Made by a program: the position numbers and the translations under genes. This document shows, piece after piece, positions 42,462 to 52,507 of a stretch of DNA of 64,000 nucleotides (position 1 is its first letter; every line of letters begins with the position of its first letter). This DNA comes from Stentor coeruleus (Eukaryota; Ciliophora; Heterotrichea; Heterotrichida; Stentoridae). The stretch is taken from NCBI GenBank assembly GCA_001970955.1, contig MPUH01000002.1:124001-188000 (forward strand). The letters run 5' to 3'. The notes below the pieces were generated by a model, which saw only the letters and a program-made list of their open reading frames with translations, was not told where the DNA came from and ran no database searches.

Positions 42462-42950
42462 ATGTCATATCGAGTAAACATATCATGCCAAGTTGATTTT
42501 CATGACATGCCTGACGCTTTAGATCTTGTAAGTCCTTTGGGTAAAAGTTTTGATAACAGAAAATACCCATTCTCAAAAAATGATAAAGGCAAAAATCAAA
42601 TCCAAGAACAAGAAAAAAACAAAATCTTATCAGCAAAACGTAAGTCACTACAATTTGAACCAGTAATGCCATTATCACAACTTGGAGAATATTCTTCTTA
42701 TAGAGAAATAAGCTGTGATAGTGCATTTTCAAACTTGAAAAAAAAAACTCAGTCTAAAAGAATAAAAGAAAGAACTTTTGCCTTACCAAAAATTAATAAG
42801 AAAAGGAGTCCTGGAAATAGTTTACACAGAAGTAAAATGGGAAATTTACTTCCATTACAAGGAATAAACCCTATGAATGAGGATAAAAGAAAGTATTCGT
42901 ATTTTCTCATAAATTATCATTCGATATATGAGGATTTTGAACGCTTTTAG
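42462..42950 (+). CDS. Hypothetical protein, 162 aa
   Basis: Not recognised. ATG to TAG. Lys/Ser/Asn-rich and mostly disordered in character, with basic clusters (KKKTQSKRIKER, KINKKRSPGNS). A short aromatic end follows (YSYFLINYHSIYEDFERF). No signal peptide or membrane segment. Codon use and base composition resemble the neighbouring genes. A regulatory or cytoskeletal linker is possible, but this is a guess. Confidence 0.6.
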   Translation: MSYRVNISCQVDFHDMPDALDLVSPLGKSFDNRKYPFSKNDKGKNQIQEQEKNKILSAKRKSLQFEPVMPLSQLGEYSSYREISCDSAFSNLKKKTQSKRIKERTFALPKINKKRSPGNSLHRSKMGNLLPLQGINPMNEDKRKYSYFLINYHSIYEDFERF

Positions 42951-43482
42951 TGCTGGCTGATTATTGTAAGATTTAATATGAATTTATATTGTAATGATAA
43001 GTTTTAAGATTTGAAGGAGATATTTTATTAGGATGTTAGAGAAAATTTTAAGGAAGTAATTATATGGTTTTGTGTTTAGGTTTAGAAGGCAGATAAGGTT
43101 TTTTAGAGTTGTATGATATTTCATAGTTTTTTAACACCCTTACATCATTTTCCAATAACATATTTCCAAATCACATNAAACTATTAAACATATGATATTT
43201 CATAGTTTTTTAACACCCTTACATCATTTTCCAATAACATATTTCCAAATCACATCCCCTAAATCAAAGTTGCAATCCAACCATTCCAATCCTAATACTT
43301 CACTAATTCAACAGTCCTCCACCCAATCCACAAAAAAAAATAACCCTTCCTACAAAGTTATATTCCATTTCCTAATAAAAATCCATTTTCTCCCTTCAAA
43401 GCTTATCTATATAACCACAAAAACCTATAAATCTCCAATCTTTTTTTTCTTATTTACATAATAACTATAAACACTTACAATC
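42951..43482. other. Convergent intergenic with an N-flanking repeat
   Basis: G/T-rich after the plus-strand gene, then C/A-rich before the end of the minus-strand CDI gene. A ~65-bp direct repeat (43112-43176 and 43191-43255) surrounds an N at 43177, an apparent unmerged contig overlap. Open frames here are low-complexity. Confidence 0.5.
43112..43255. repeat. 65-bp direct repeat around N at 43177 (assembly join)
   Basis: The same segment occurs before the N and again starting at 43191, with 13 extra bases after the N. It matches the pattern of the other N sites. Confidence 0.75.
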
Positions 43483-43674
43483 CTAAGAAGTATGTTTCTC
43501 AGGACTACCCAAAAGTTCCCAAACAAAGCGACCATCCTTAGCTTTCTCATCAGCAAAGTCAAAATTATAATACTCTTCCTTTTCCTTCAAACTCTCAACA
43601 AGGTCTTTTTTCATATTCTCAATCAGGTCAGCTTCGTTAAAGGGACATATTAATCGATTCATTATAACAAACAT
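43483..43674 (-). CDS. Minimal Cip/Kip (CDI-domain) CDK inhibitor, 63 aa
   Basis: Nearly the whole protein is one cyclin-dependent kinase inhibitor domain, as in animal p21/p27 and plant KRP/ICK. It shows NRLICP where the family has RxLFGP, then a charged helix, then NFDF, then GRFVW (family G[KR][YF]xW). The spacing from RL to NFDF matches p27 without a gap. The domain binds cyclin and inserts into the CDK active cleft. The degenerate RxLFG suggests altered cyclin docking. Either ATG (43674 or four codons later) is possible. There is no nuclear signal or regulatory tail. It is divergent from the NDR kinase by only 25 bp. Identification is by pattern only. Confidence 0.75.
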   Translation of the reverse strand: MFVIMNRLICPFNEADLIENMKKDLVESLKEKEEYYNFDFADEKAKDGRFVWELLGSPEKHTS

Positions 43675-43699
43675 TTATTCACTGAAAATATAATCTTTT
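43675..43699. promoter_or_regulatory. 25-bp divergent start-to-start gap (CDI / NDR kinase)
   Basis: The start codons of the CDK inhibitor and the NDR kinase are separated by 25 bp, containing TATAAT. Leaders must be extremely short, or transcripts must start within the opposite gene. Confidence 0.5.
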
Positions 43700-45138
43700 A
43701 TGGCAAGTCCTAAACCCAGTAACCCTCAAAAAAAGAAAGACCCAGGGCAAGTCTCATCCAATACTCGAGATAAAGCCCAAGCAGCTAAAGACTATATCGA
43801 AAAAAAGTACTCAAAATTAAAACAAACTGAGTCAGAACGCAAAGAAGACTGGAATGAACTTGGTAAAATGATGAATGAAATGATGTTATCTCCTGTAGAA
43901 CAAGATCAAATCAAGCAAGAAATCCTCCATCGTGAGGCAGAGCATTTACGGAAAAAGCGTCAAAAAATCACGGTTTTCGATTTCGAGCCAGTCAAAATTA
44001 TAGGAAAAGGGGCTTTTGGCGAGGTCCGTGTGATACGCAACAAGCATAATGGGGAGATTTTAGCAATGAAAAAGCTCAACAAAACAGAAATGATATATAA
44101 AAACCAGGTTCAACACGTAAAAGCTGAACGCGAGGTTTTGACAAATACAGAAAATCCATGGATTGTTGAGTTAAAATGCTCGTTTCAAGATGAAAAATCC
44201 TTATACCTAGTAATGGAATATCTTGGTGGAGGGATTTGATGACTTTGCTTATAAGAAAAAATATCCTCAGTGAGGCAGAAGCCCGCTTTTATATCGCTGA
44301 GTGTGTATTAGCTGTAGAAAGCATCCACAAAATGAATTTCATCCATCGAGACTTAAAACCCGACAACATATTAATCGATAATAAAGGTCATATAAAACTT
44401 TCTGATTTCGGTTTATCAAAAAGCGTAGAAATCAACACCTCAAATGAAGTTTTAAGCAAATTAGATGAAGATGCAAGGCATAAAAGACGTATAGAAGAAA
44501 GAAATGAACATCGAAGAAACCGTAAACTTGCATATTCAACAGTTGGAACACCTGATTATATAGCCCCTGAAATTTTCAGTAGGACTGGGTATTCAGAAAT
44601 TGTTGATTGGTGGAGTATTGGAGTTATTTTATATGAAATGCTTGTTGGATACCCACCTTTTTATGCTGAAAAACCTGCTGATATTTGTCATAAAATTCTT
44701 AGTTGGCAGAAGTATTTTACTATACCAAGAGAAGCTAAATTAACCCCAGCAGCTTCCGATTTGATAAGAAGGTTGATATGTGATCCTAATACAAGGTTAA
44801 CTACTGCTAGTGAGATTAAAGCTCATGCATTTTTTAATGGAGTTGATTGGGAAAGGCTTAGACTTAGTGATGCACCTTATGTGCCACAGTTGAGTAGCGA
44901 GATAGACACTAGCAATTTTGATGACTTTGAAGAAACTGAACCATTTTATCCACCACAAACAGGAAGGAGGAAACAGAGAAAAGACCCGAATTTTATTGGG
45001 TATACTTTTAAAAGAGATGTGGAAATGCAAAGGACTGGACTTGTCACTGCTTTAGAAGAACTTGAGAGTATTAGAAACTCTTCATCAAGGCAGGATACAA
45101 AATATGTACCCACATCACAAGAACTTTATAGCAATTAG
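43700..45138 (+). CDS. NDR/LATS-family AGC kinase (one-base frame break)
   Basis: An NDR kinase, the catalytic partner of MOB1 in cell morphogenesis and division. Residues ~30-95 form the basic helical MOB-binding region (ERKEDWNELGKMMNEMM … EAEHLRKKR). The kinase domain follows: IGKGAFGEV near residue 100, LAMKKL, HRDLKPDN, SDFGLSK, the NDR-type basic insert HKRRIEERNEHRRNRK, the activation segment YSTVGTPDYIAPE and DWWSIGVILYE. The hydrophobic motif lies in FIGYTFKR. The frame stops at 44237-44239 right after EYLGGG, and the next frame resumes with LMTLLIRKN. One G missing from a GGGG run at 44231-44233 would restore the invariant Asp of GGDLMTLL. A consensus error is the simplest reading. 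Otherwise intact, about 479 residues. Confidence 0.92.
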
Positions 45139-45260
45139 TGAATAGTAATTAGACTTAGGAATTGATGAACTAATTATTCTTTTATGTATAAGTTTATATT
45201 TAAAACCCAAAATCCAAATTTTCTATTTAATCTCTCATTACTAAAATGGTATAGTAACAA

Positions 45261-46592
45261 ATGGACTTAAAATCGATAGCCAGATCTCTCGCTGCATCAG
45301 AAGCTCAAACACGGTCTGAAGGTTTCGCTCTTATCTCATCCTATCTTCCATCTACCAATCTGAACTATCCAGATATTCTCAAGTTATGGAAGAGCATTTT
45401 TTACTGTATTTTCTATATAGATTTATGGATGGCAGATAGAAACCATAACGAAGTCTCTGAGCAGATCATAAAATTGACAACCCCATCTACAAAATTATCG
45501 TGGTCTTGGCGTTTAGGTTTTTATGAAACGATGCACAATGAGTGGGACGGTATCGATTCTGTACGAATAGACAAGTTTATGCATTTAGTTAGGCTTTTTA
45601 CTAGAGAAACATTGAAATCAGCTATGACTCAATCAGAAGAATGGGTTAAGGTCTTACAAGTTTTGATAGAGAAATCTGCGGTTAAAGGAATTGCCTTACT
45701 TTTTCATGTGGCTGATGTGTATTTAGAAGAAATGCCTGAGGTTGATGAAGACATGAAAATGATTTTGGTTGGTCCTTTTGTCGAACTTATGAAAAAAACA
45801 AGACTTAATCAGGTTTGTGATATGGTTTATAGTAGGATTTTGCTTAGAATTTGCTGAAAATCGCTCAGGAAAATTTACTGAGTGGGTATATACACAAGCT
45901 ACATCACAGTAAAGGATATATAGGAATGATATGACTAGCAAAGCAAGGGAAAAATTTTATGACCTTTATGCGTTACTTCAAGGACATGAACTACCTTCCC
46001 GCCAAGGTGAAGTTGGAGAAGAACCTGTCAAAATCAAAAAAGATAAGAAAAAACGTAAAAAAAATTTAAAAACTAAAGAGGAAAGTAAAGATAATGAAGA
46101 AATCCTGATGCCCTGAGTAGAGTTTTAGAAGAGTTTTATGAACAGTCTGAGAATTTGAAGGTCTTGAAAATTGGTAAAGACACAATTGAATTAAAGCATG
46201 AAAAAGATGTTCATCTTGATGAACTGACTAAGAAAAAAGATAAGGAAAAAAGCGAAAAAAAAACGAAAAAGGAAAAAAAAGGTAAAAAAAACAAGAATCC
46301 TATGAAGCATTTTGAGGAACTTTGCAAAGAATACACAGCAAAGACTGGGGGAATTGTCGAAGGAATTGAGACTCATGTTGAAGCTCCTATAGTACAAAAG
46401 GAAAATTTACAGAATAAAGAAGATAAAAAAGTTAAATTCAACTTGAAGATGAACTCGACTAGGATTTTTGATCAAAAACACATTATTGATAGTGGAAGTT
46501 TGACTCAAATTGGTACTCCTACTAGAGGGATTTTAAAGCGTAGGCCTGTGACCAAATCTTCTGGTCCAACTAAAAAGCAGAAGCTACAGTAG
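45261..46592 (+). CDS. RRP1/Nop52 ribosome-biogenesis protein (multi-exon, one frame break)
   Basis: A nucleolar factor for 60S subunit and 5.8S/28S rRNA processing. The Nop52 domain is clear in residues 1-190 (LAASEAQTRSEGFALISSYL, LKLWKSIFYCIFYIDLWMADR). The frame then changes near 45832-45852, either by a 16-nt intron at 45832-45847 (GT…AG, but lacking the usual TA) or by a one-base insertion in TTT. Coding continues as ENRSGKFTEWVYTQ. A clean 15-nt intron sits at 45909-45923. Coding continues as KAREKFYDLYALLQGHE, and a missing A near 46100 joins it to NPDALSRVLEEFYEQ. The end is lysine-rich with nucleolar-type basic runs, finishing TKKQKLQ. Confidence 0.85.
45909..45923 (+). other. 15-nt intron in RRP1
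   Basis: GTAAAGGATATATAG. Its removal eliminates an in-frame TAA and joins TQATSQ to NDMTSKAREKF. T9-A10 is present as in the other introns. Confidence 0.85.
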
Positions 46593-47311
46593 TTTAATTA
46601 TAAGCTCATAGTGTTAGTTTATTAGAATATGACTTTAAGAATTTTGATTTTTTAGGATGATATTTGAAAAGTGGATTTTTTAGGATTTTATGAGAATTTT
46701 AATGATTAAAAGCTTTTAATGGGCATTTATTGGATAAAAGGTTTGAAGATTGGACTTATGGCGATTTTGTTTGAAATATAAATTAAAAGAGCGGGTTGGG
46801 TTTTAAGATTTTTGCTTGGAAAACTATTATGATGATATGGTTTAGGATTGGAATGAAGGATTTGTTGCTTAGGGATGATTGGATTATAGACATATTTTTA
46901 ATACTGTTTTAGAAGTTTAATATGCTTGAAATGATTTGAAAAGATATGGGATATATTCTAAAAATTGTTTAGTTTAAATTGATTGTATTCGGTTTTACAA
47001 AAAATTCAAACCACTTCACATCATTTCCCTTAACACCCAAATATAAACAACAATTTTCATTCAATCCCTGATCTATCCTCCAACCAACTTCAAAAACTAC
47101 GCTAATTCTCAATCCTCTTCCTTATAATATTACAAAAATCCCTTAAATCCTACCACAAAACGAGCCTCCTCTTCCCAAAACCATCAAATCCTCAGCAATT
47201 TCAACCATAATCAAAACCCCAAAAAAATTCCCATATTTCCCTTGCAAAATAATTGATATCATCTTTACAGCGTAATACAATCAACAATACCCATTAAATA
47301 ATATTCGACAT
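46593..47311. other. Intergenic between plus-strand genes
   Basis: G/T-rich to about 46980, then abruptly C/A-rich to 47311: the 3' flank followed by the 5' flank pattern. No gene seen. Confidence 0.5.
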
Positions 47312-48019
47312 ATGAAAAGCATATCTAATAACTGGACTCCTTCAATCAACACTTATACCTTAGAAAACTTCAAGAAAGACTGTGAAATAATCTTACCTAA
47401 AGACCAAAGATCAATTTCATCTTCAAAAGATCGTGATAATATCCAAAACTGGGTCGCTGATATTTTTTCTGATTTCAAGTGTTCAATGCAAACAAGGATC
47501 CTTGCCTGTTACTACATTGATGAATTTTTTATTAAAAAGCCTGAAGTTAGTCTTCATATAAAAAAACTAGCAGCTGTTATTTGTTTTGGAATAGCCTTGA
47601 AATTTGAAGAAAACATTTGGTTGAACCCTAAAGATATTTCAAGGTTATTTGAAGAAGTTTATGTAGAAGATAGTATAAATACTTTGGAATTGTATATACT
47701 GAAAACTTTAAACTGGAAATTAGTATATAAAACCCCTTCTGATGTAATTAGATTGCTTATTTCTGCAACTTGCGAAAAAGGAGATTTGAGTAAAATTATT
47801 GAAAAAGCGGAACTGTTTGCTTTTGTGGGTATATTATCAAGCACAACAGCTTTTTATAATGAAAATATGCTTGCTATGGCTAGTATATCTTTAGCTTTGA
47901 GGACACTTGGATTTAGTAAATTCTATGAAGAATGGTGGAGTAGTGTGACCTCGGTTTTGTATATGTCACAGAATGAGGTTGGAGAAATTGAAAATAAAAT
48001 AATTAAAATAGTAAGTTGA
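47312..48019 (+). CDS. Divergent cyclin, 235 aa
   Basis: A second cyclin-box protein. The first fold spans about residues 45-140: DNIQNWVADIFSDFKCSMQT, ILACYYIDEFFIKKP, LAAVICFGIALKFEENIWL, and LELYILKTLNWKLVYKTPSD. A second helical half contains MLAMASISLALRTLG. It shares architecture with the cyclin at 8119-8844 (ACxYIDxF, ALKFEE versus AMKFAEG, L.WkL/NL), but the two are not close copies. There is no destruction box in the short N-terminus. ATG to TGA. Its CDK partner is unknown; the CDI protein 3.6 kb away belongs to the same regulatory circuit type. Confidence 0.85.
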   Translation: MKSISNNWTPSINTYTLENFKKDCEIILPKDQRSISSSKDRDNIQNWVADIFSDFKCSMQTRILACYYIDEFFIKKPEVSLHIKKLAAVICFGIALKFEENIWLNPKDISRLFEEVYVEDSINTLELYILKTLNWKLVYKTPSDVIRLLISATCEKGDLSKIIEKAELFAFVGILSSTTAFYNENMLAMASISLALRTLGFSKFYEEWWSSVTSVLYMSQNEVGEIENKIIKIVS

Positions 48020-48968
48020 ATAATTTTGCTGGGAAAGATATGTACGATTTTTTTTTAGGTAAATATGTGTGCTGGTATTAATTGATTGTTTGTGTTAGTA
48101 GAGGAGGCTATTATAGTAAAGATTGTTCTTTGTAATCGGTATTATTTGAGGTTAGAAAATCATGATAGAAGAGTCTTCTATAAGTTTTCGGGTTAAGGGA
48201 ATTTTATATTGCATCAAACGAGATGTTTATGGTTGATTTAAAAAATAATGTGAAAATGAAAAGATACCAAATTCACAAAAATATCAATTTTACATGAATA
48301 AAATTACCTCTGCTCATATTTTTCCAAAAAATATTTCATCTATAAGTTATAGTATACAAGATTAAAAAGTAGTAAATTTAATTCATCACGTGCATAAAAA
48401 ACAAAAATATTTTGCAAACTAAAAAATAATGCTAATACACTTATAAACTTAATTCTCATTACCTATCAACTTCCAATCAGCCTTCATTAGCAAAATCTAA
48501 AAGCAAAAATCTCTTTTAGAAAAAATTTAACAATGAAATATGAAAATCGTCAAAAAAAATTCAATATTATGCAAACCTTCAACTCAATAAAATTAATTCC
48601 TCATAATATCTTAATTATCAAAACCATCATAAACCTTACAAGAACAAAAAAACTTAATTTTACAATAAAACTAATTAAACTGATAAAAAAAATTCCCAAT
48701 TTTATTTGAAATATTTCCTACAAAAAGTCACTATCTCCTTTTATCATCTAATAATTTCCATAAAATTTCTTGTTTATCAATTCACAATCATTTCAATCTT
48801 TCAAAATCCTCATAAAAGCCATACTTAATTCTAACCCAAAAGCCATTTCTCAAAAAATGCTAAAAACATCAAGCAACATACAAAAAAATCCCTTTTCTAC
48901 ACAAAAGATTTAAAACCAAACTAATTTCCAATATAAATCTTAATTAATTCATACTTCCCAACAAAATC
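48020..48968. other. Convergent intergenic, 0.95 kb
   Basis: The left part is G/T-rich (3' of the cyclin). From about 48420 on it is A/C-rich with few G (3' of the minus-strand gene). No gene or RNA recognised. Confidence 0.45.
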
Positions 48969-49463
48969 TTATTCTTCTTCCCCTTGCTCAACCCTAGGCA
49001 ACCTAAAAACTTTAATTGGTTTTCTCGATCTCCGAGGATTCGGAGATTTATGTACCCTTATAACATTAACAGCACCCTGTGTATCTTCACAATCAATAGG
49101 TAGTTCTTCATTACGATAAGTGTTAAATGAAGCTAATCTTTTTCGAAAATGTTCCTTTTCCCATGAATCTTTTTTCATGTTTGGCGACATTTCACTATTT
49201 GGAGATGTGCTTCTGCTTCCAATACTTGAACAACCTTTATGAAGCTTTAATATTAATCTTTTGCTTTTTTGACGAACTCGGTTTCCAACTACACGTATAC
49301 GGAATTTAGGGAGATCTGTATTAGGTAATTTACTTGTAGAATCAGGCTTCATTTCACCCCAACTACATAGACCAATATTGAAGTCCAAGCTATTTTGTAG
49401 GGCTTCGTAGTTGATCTTGTCACTTTCTTCTGAAAGAAATTTAATTAAAGTTTCTTCAGTCAT
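48969..49463 (-). CDS. Hypothetical protein, 164 aa
   Basis: Not recognised. ATG to TAA. An acidic N-terminus (TEETLIKFLSEESDK) is followed by a very basic middle and end (RIRVVGNRVRQKSKRLILKLHKG, KSPNPRRSRKPIKVFRLPR) and a GEEE tail. Serine-rich SRSTSPNSEMSPN could be phosphorylated. It is mostly disordered in character. The basic clusters would suit nucleic-acid or membrane binding, but no family is evident. Confidence 0.6.
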   Translation of the reverse strand: MTEETLIKFLSEESDKINYEALQNSLDFNIGLCSWGEMKPDSTSKLPNTDLPKFRIRVVGNRVRQKSKRLILKLHKGCSSIGSRSTSPNSEMSPNMKKDSWEKEHFRKRLASFNTYRNEELPIDCEDTQGAVNVIRVHKSPNPRRSRKPIKVFRLPRVEQGEEE

Positions 49464-50362
49464 TTTATTTACCTTTTTAAGAATGATGCTATTTTATAGG
49501 AGTTTTTATGTTTGTTTGATTGTTTGGGAATATTAGGCTTTTGAAGGTCAGTTTGAGGCTTTGCGATGATTATTGGGCTAGAGGAGGGGTTTATAGGTTT
49601 TTGTGTGGGTATTAGATTTTTGTATAGAAGGTTTTAGTTTTGAAAAATTAGGGAGAAGGTTTTTGGATGGTGAGTTTGAGATTATCGTGAAAAATAGTTA
49701 AGAAGATATTATGGGCTAATGTAAGATAAGGTAATATGGATTTTAGTTTTATTAGATATAAATTATATTTCTATAGTTTTTTGATATGCTATGGTATGAC
49801 TTAAGATGATATCTATAGTGAATATCTTAAAACAAGCAAGGTGTATAGTTTTTTTAATTTTGGTTACCTTGTAGAAGTATAAAAACTTTTACTGTTTGCT
49901 ATAATTTAATTATAATACCATGATTAAATCATAAAGCTTACATTTAACATATTTATTCCATATATACTAAATTGCACCCTATCTAATATTTCATTATATC
50001 CTATATCTCTCCATACATAAATCTCTTAGTCCACTTAATTTCTCATGCAATTCAATACCAACAAAAATCTCAAACTTCAATATTATAAAATGCATGGCAT
50101 ATCATATAATAATACTCAAACTCTTACAAGCACTTATAATCCTACCCATCAAAGCTTAAAACTCACTACCTACTTCTAGCAAATCATCCAGTCAATTGCC
50201 TCTATAAAATTCTCAATAACCTTATCTTTTTTCTCTCCAAATAAAAAAAATCTAAAAATCCCTCATCTCAAAAGCCAAGCCTGATTAACTCCTTAAGCCA
50301 AGCCATGAAAATTATGAAAAACTATCATCAACACTATATATCATGCAACTAAACTATAAGTT
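49464..50362. other. Intergenic, 0.9 kb
   Basis: G/T-rich at the left (5' flank of the minus-strand gene) and C/A-rich from about 49960 (3' flank of the dehydrogenase). No gene recognised. Confidence 0.45.
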
Positions 50363-51590
50363 TTAATTACTAGGGGTAAAGGTTTCGAAGTAAGAAGCAG
50401 TCTCCAATACAGCACGATACCTTGGCGCCCTAGGGATAGAAGACCCTAAAGAGTCAATAGCCGCACGAGCATTAGCGAATTGATAAATTTCACTCTTAGG
50501 ATAAATTGAATGTAAAGCACAAAACTCAAGCATTGACTCTATTTCTAACTNTGCCCTAGGGATAGAAGACCCTAAAGAGTCAATAGCCGCACGAGCATTA
50601 GCGAATTGATACATTTCACTCTTAGGATAAATTGAATGTAAAGCACAAAACTCAAGCATTGACTCTATTTCTAACTTAGATCCAGCAGCTGAACCTTTTA
50701 CAGTTAGATCCTTAGACACAACGCTAAAAGCATTAAATGATGGGCTTTCTGAATTTTCAGGTAAACCAACTACTGTTACTATACCACGAGGTTTCAAAAG
50801 CTTAAGCTGCATATCTAAAGTTGAAGCTATTGCTGTATCAAGAATATAATCCAATGTACGTTCGCCTCTTTTTATAGCTTCAGGGTCTTTGCTATTAAGA
50901 AAATGATGTGCTCCAAATTCTCTAGCTTCGGATTCTTTGCTAGGTGAAGTGCTGATTGCAGTTACTTCACATCCCATATTTTTTGCAATCATTAAAGCTA
51001 AATGCCCAAGACCACCAATACCAACAACACCAACTTTCATTCCTGGTACTAAATCACGTTTAAATGGACTGTAGACTGTTGCCCCTGCACATGAGAGGAG
51101 CTGCTGAGCCGGGTATAGCATCGGGGAGTTTATGGAAACCTTGTTGGTTTGATTGATATGATGTCGCCCAACCACCAAAGTGGTTTATGATTGATCCTTC
51201 TGCTGATCCACAGAATTGGGTGTTACCAGTTCTGCAGGTAAAACAATTAGTGCAATAGTTTCTAAACCACCCATGTCCGACACGGTCACCAATCTGGAAA
51301 TCAGTAACTTTTTCTCCGATATGAGTGACAACACCAAATGTTTCATGACCTCCAACAAAAGGATAATTTGTCGAACCCCAACCATTTTTCATCATGAATG
51401 TATCGCTTTGACAACATCCTGAATGAGTAACTCTAATTCTTACCTCATTATCCAAAAGAGGAGGGTGTCTAAAAGGCAAATATTCAAAGTCTAAACTTGC
51501 AGATTTTGTTAGTAGAGCAACACCATGGGCACTACCAATATCACAAGGTATAGATGCTCTATCACCTAATATCTCATATGAAGAAGCCAT
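50363..51590 (-). CDS. Zinc alcohol dehydrogenase, cinnamyl-ADH type (frame break and false repeat)
   Basis: A medium-chain zinc NADP(H) alcohol/aldehyde dehydrogenase. Catalytic zinc ligands lie in HSGCCQSD and GGHETFG. Structural zinc cysteines lie in YCTNCFTCRTGNTQFC. The Rossmann motif is GVVGIGGLGHLA. The frame breaks near 51087-51094: SAAPLMC runs out of frame while the next frame carries CAGATVYSPF, the conserved continuation. Loss of one TG from a TGTG run fits exactly. A 124-bp duplication around an N at 50551 adds a false repeat near the C-terminus, and its copies differ by one base (Met versus Ile). Otherwise this is a full-length CAD-family enzyme. The natural substrate is unknown. 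Confidence 0.9.
50427..50676. repeat. 124-bp direct repeat around N at 50551 (assembly join)
   Basis: Copies 50427-50550 and 50553-50676 differ at one position. The duplicated protein segment occurs once in the enzyme family, so an unmerged overlap is likely. Confidence 0.88.
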
Positions 51591-52507
51591 ATTATATCCA
51601 TTAAATATATTTAGGCTATTAAAAAGCCTTAGTAAGTATATAAGCTAATATAGGATTCATTGATATTTATGTAATGATAAATACCTAAAGATTCAAAAAA
51701 AAACTTTTCAATCTATGATAAACTGGGCTTGAGTATAAAATTTTGAAAAGGTTGATTATGACCTTTAAGGATTTAGGATAAAGTCTAAAAGAGAATTTTT
51801 TATCATAACTTGCCAAAGGGTGATTTTTGTATAGTTTGAGATATAGGAAAAACTTGATATTGATTTTAATTTATTATAAGTTGGAGAGACAATGATTTTT
51901 GTGATTAAATCAACCATGTTTTTAAAGTTCAGACCTTAAGTTGTTGGGTGATTAAATTAAGATAGACTACATGAAAAAAAAAGCGCACGGATTTAGATAA
52001 TTAAAGGGTTGATGGGTTAGGATTTGGATTTTTATGATTTTATAATGTTTCTAAAGTTTAAAGGGAATAAAATAATACATGGATCAAGAAAATATTTTAA
52101 TTTTTGAGATTTAGGAATTTGTGATAAGATATAGGTAAAGTTGAGGATAATTAATTATTTGATAGGCATTAGAATTTGATTTGGTTTGATTTTGATTCAT
52201 GAATAGAAGAAGAGAAACAATTAGCCTTATGAACTTAATTTAAGACATAAGATAAAACATTAAAGGTAAAAATAAAAGATCATGATATCAAGACTTAAAA
52301 ATCAGAGATTGAGTTTAAAAGGTTATACAAACTTTATTTAAAAAATACTCTTAAGCCCAACAGAAAAAGAACCTTTAGCTTGTATAAGATAATCTAGTTA
52401 ATAAATATTTTTATTATATATCATCTGAAAATATGTAAAAACTATTTATTTTTACGATAAAAGTTTTATTTAAGATTTATTAATAAGTGAATTACTTATA
52501 TAACAGT
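51591..52507. other. Intergenic, 0.9 kb
   Basis: AT-rich; G-leaning through about 52220 (5' flank of the dehydrogenase). No gene, RNA or repeat recognised. Confidence 0.4.

Noticed and set aside
36745-44242. Both the Myb and the NDR kinase frame breaks meet TGA-TGA within TTGATGA, suggesting a programmed -1 frameshift at double stops.
   Set aside because: Both fall on a Leu-Met dipeptide (TTG ATG), which gives TGATGA when shifted. For NDR the missing-base model restores an invariant Asp and slippage would not. RRP1 and P4-ATPase breaks lack this context.
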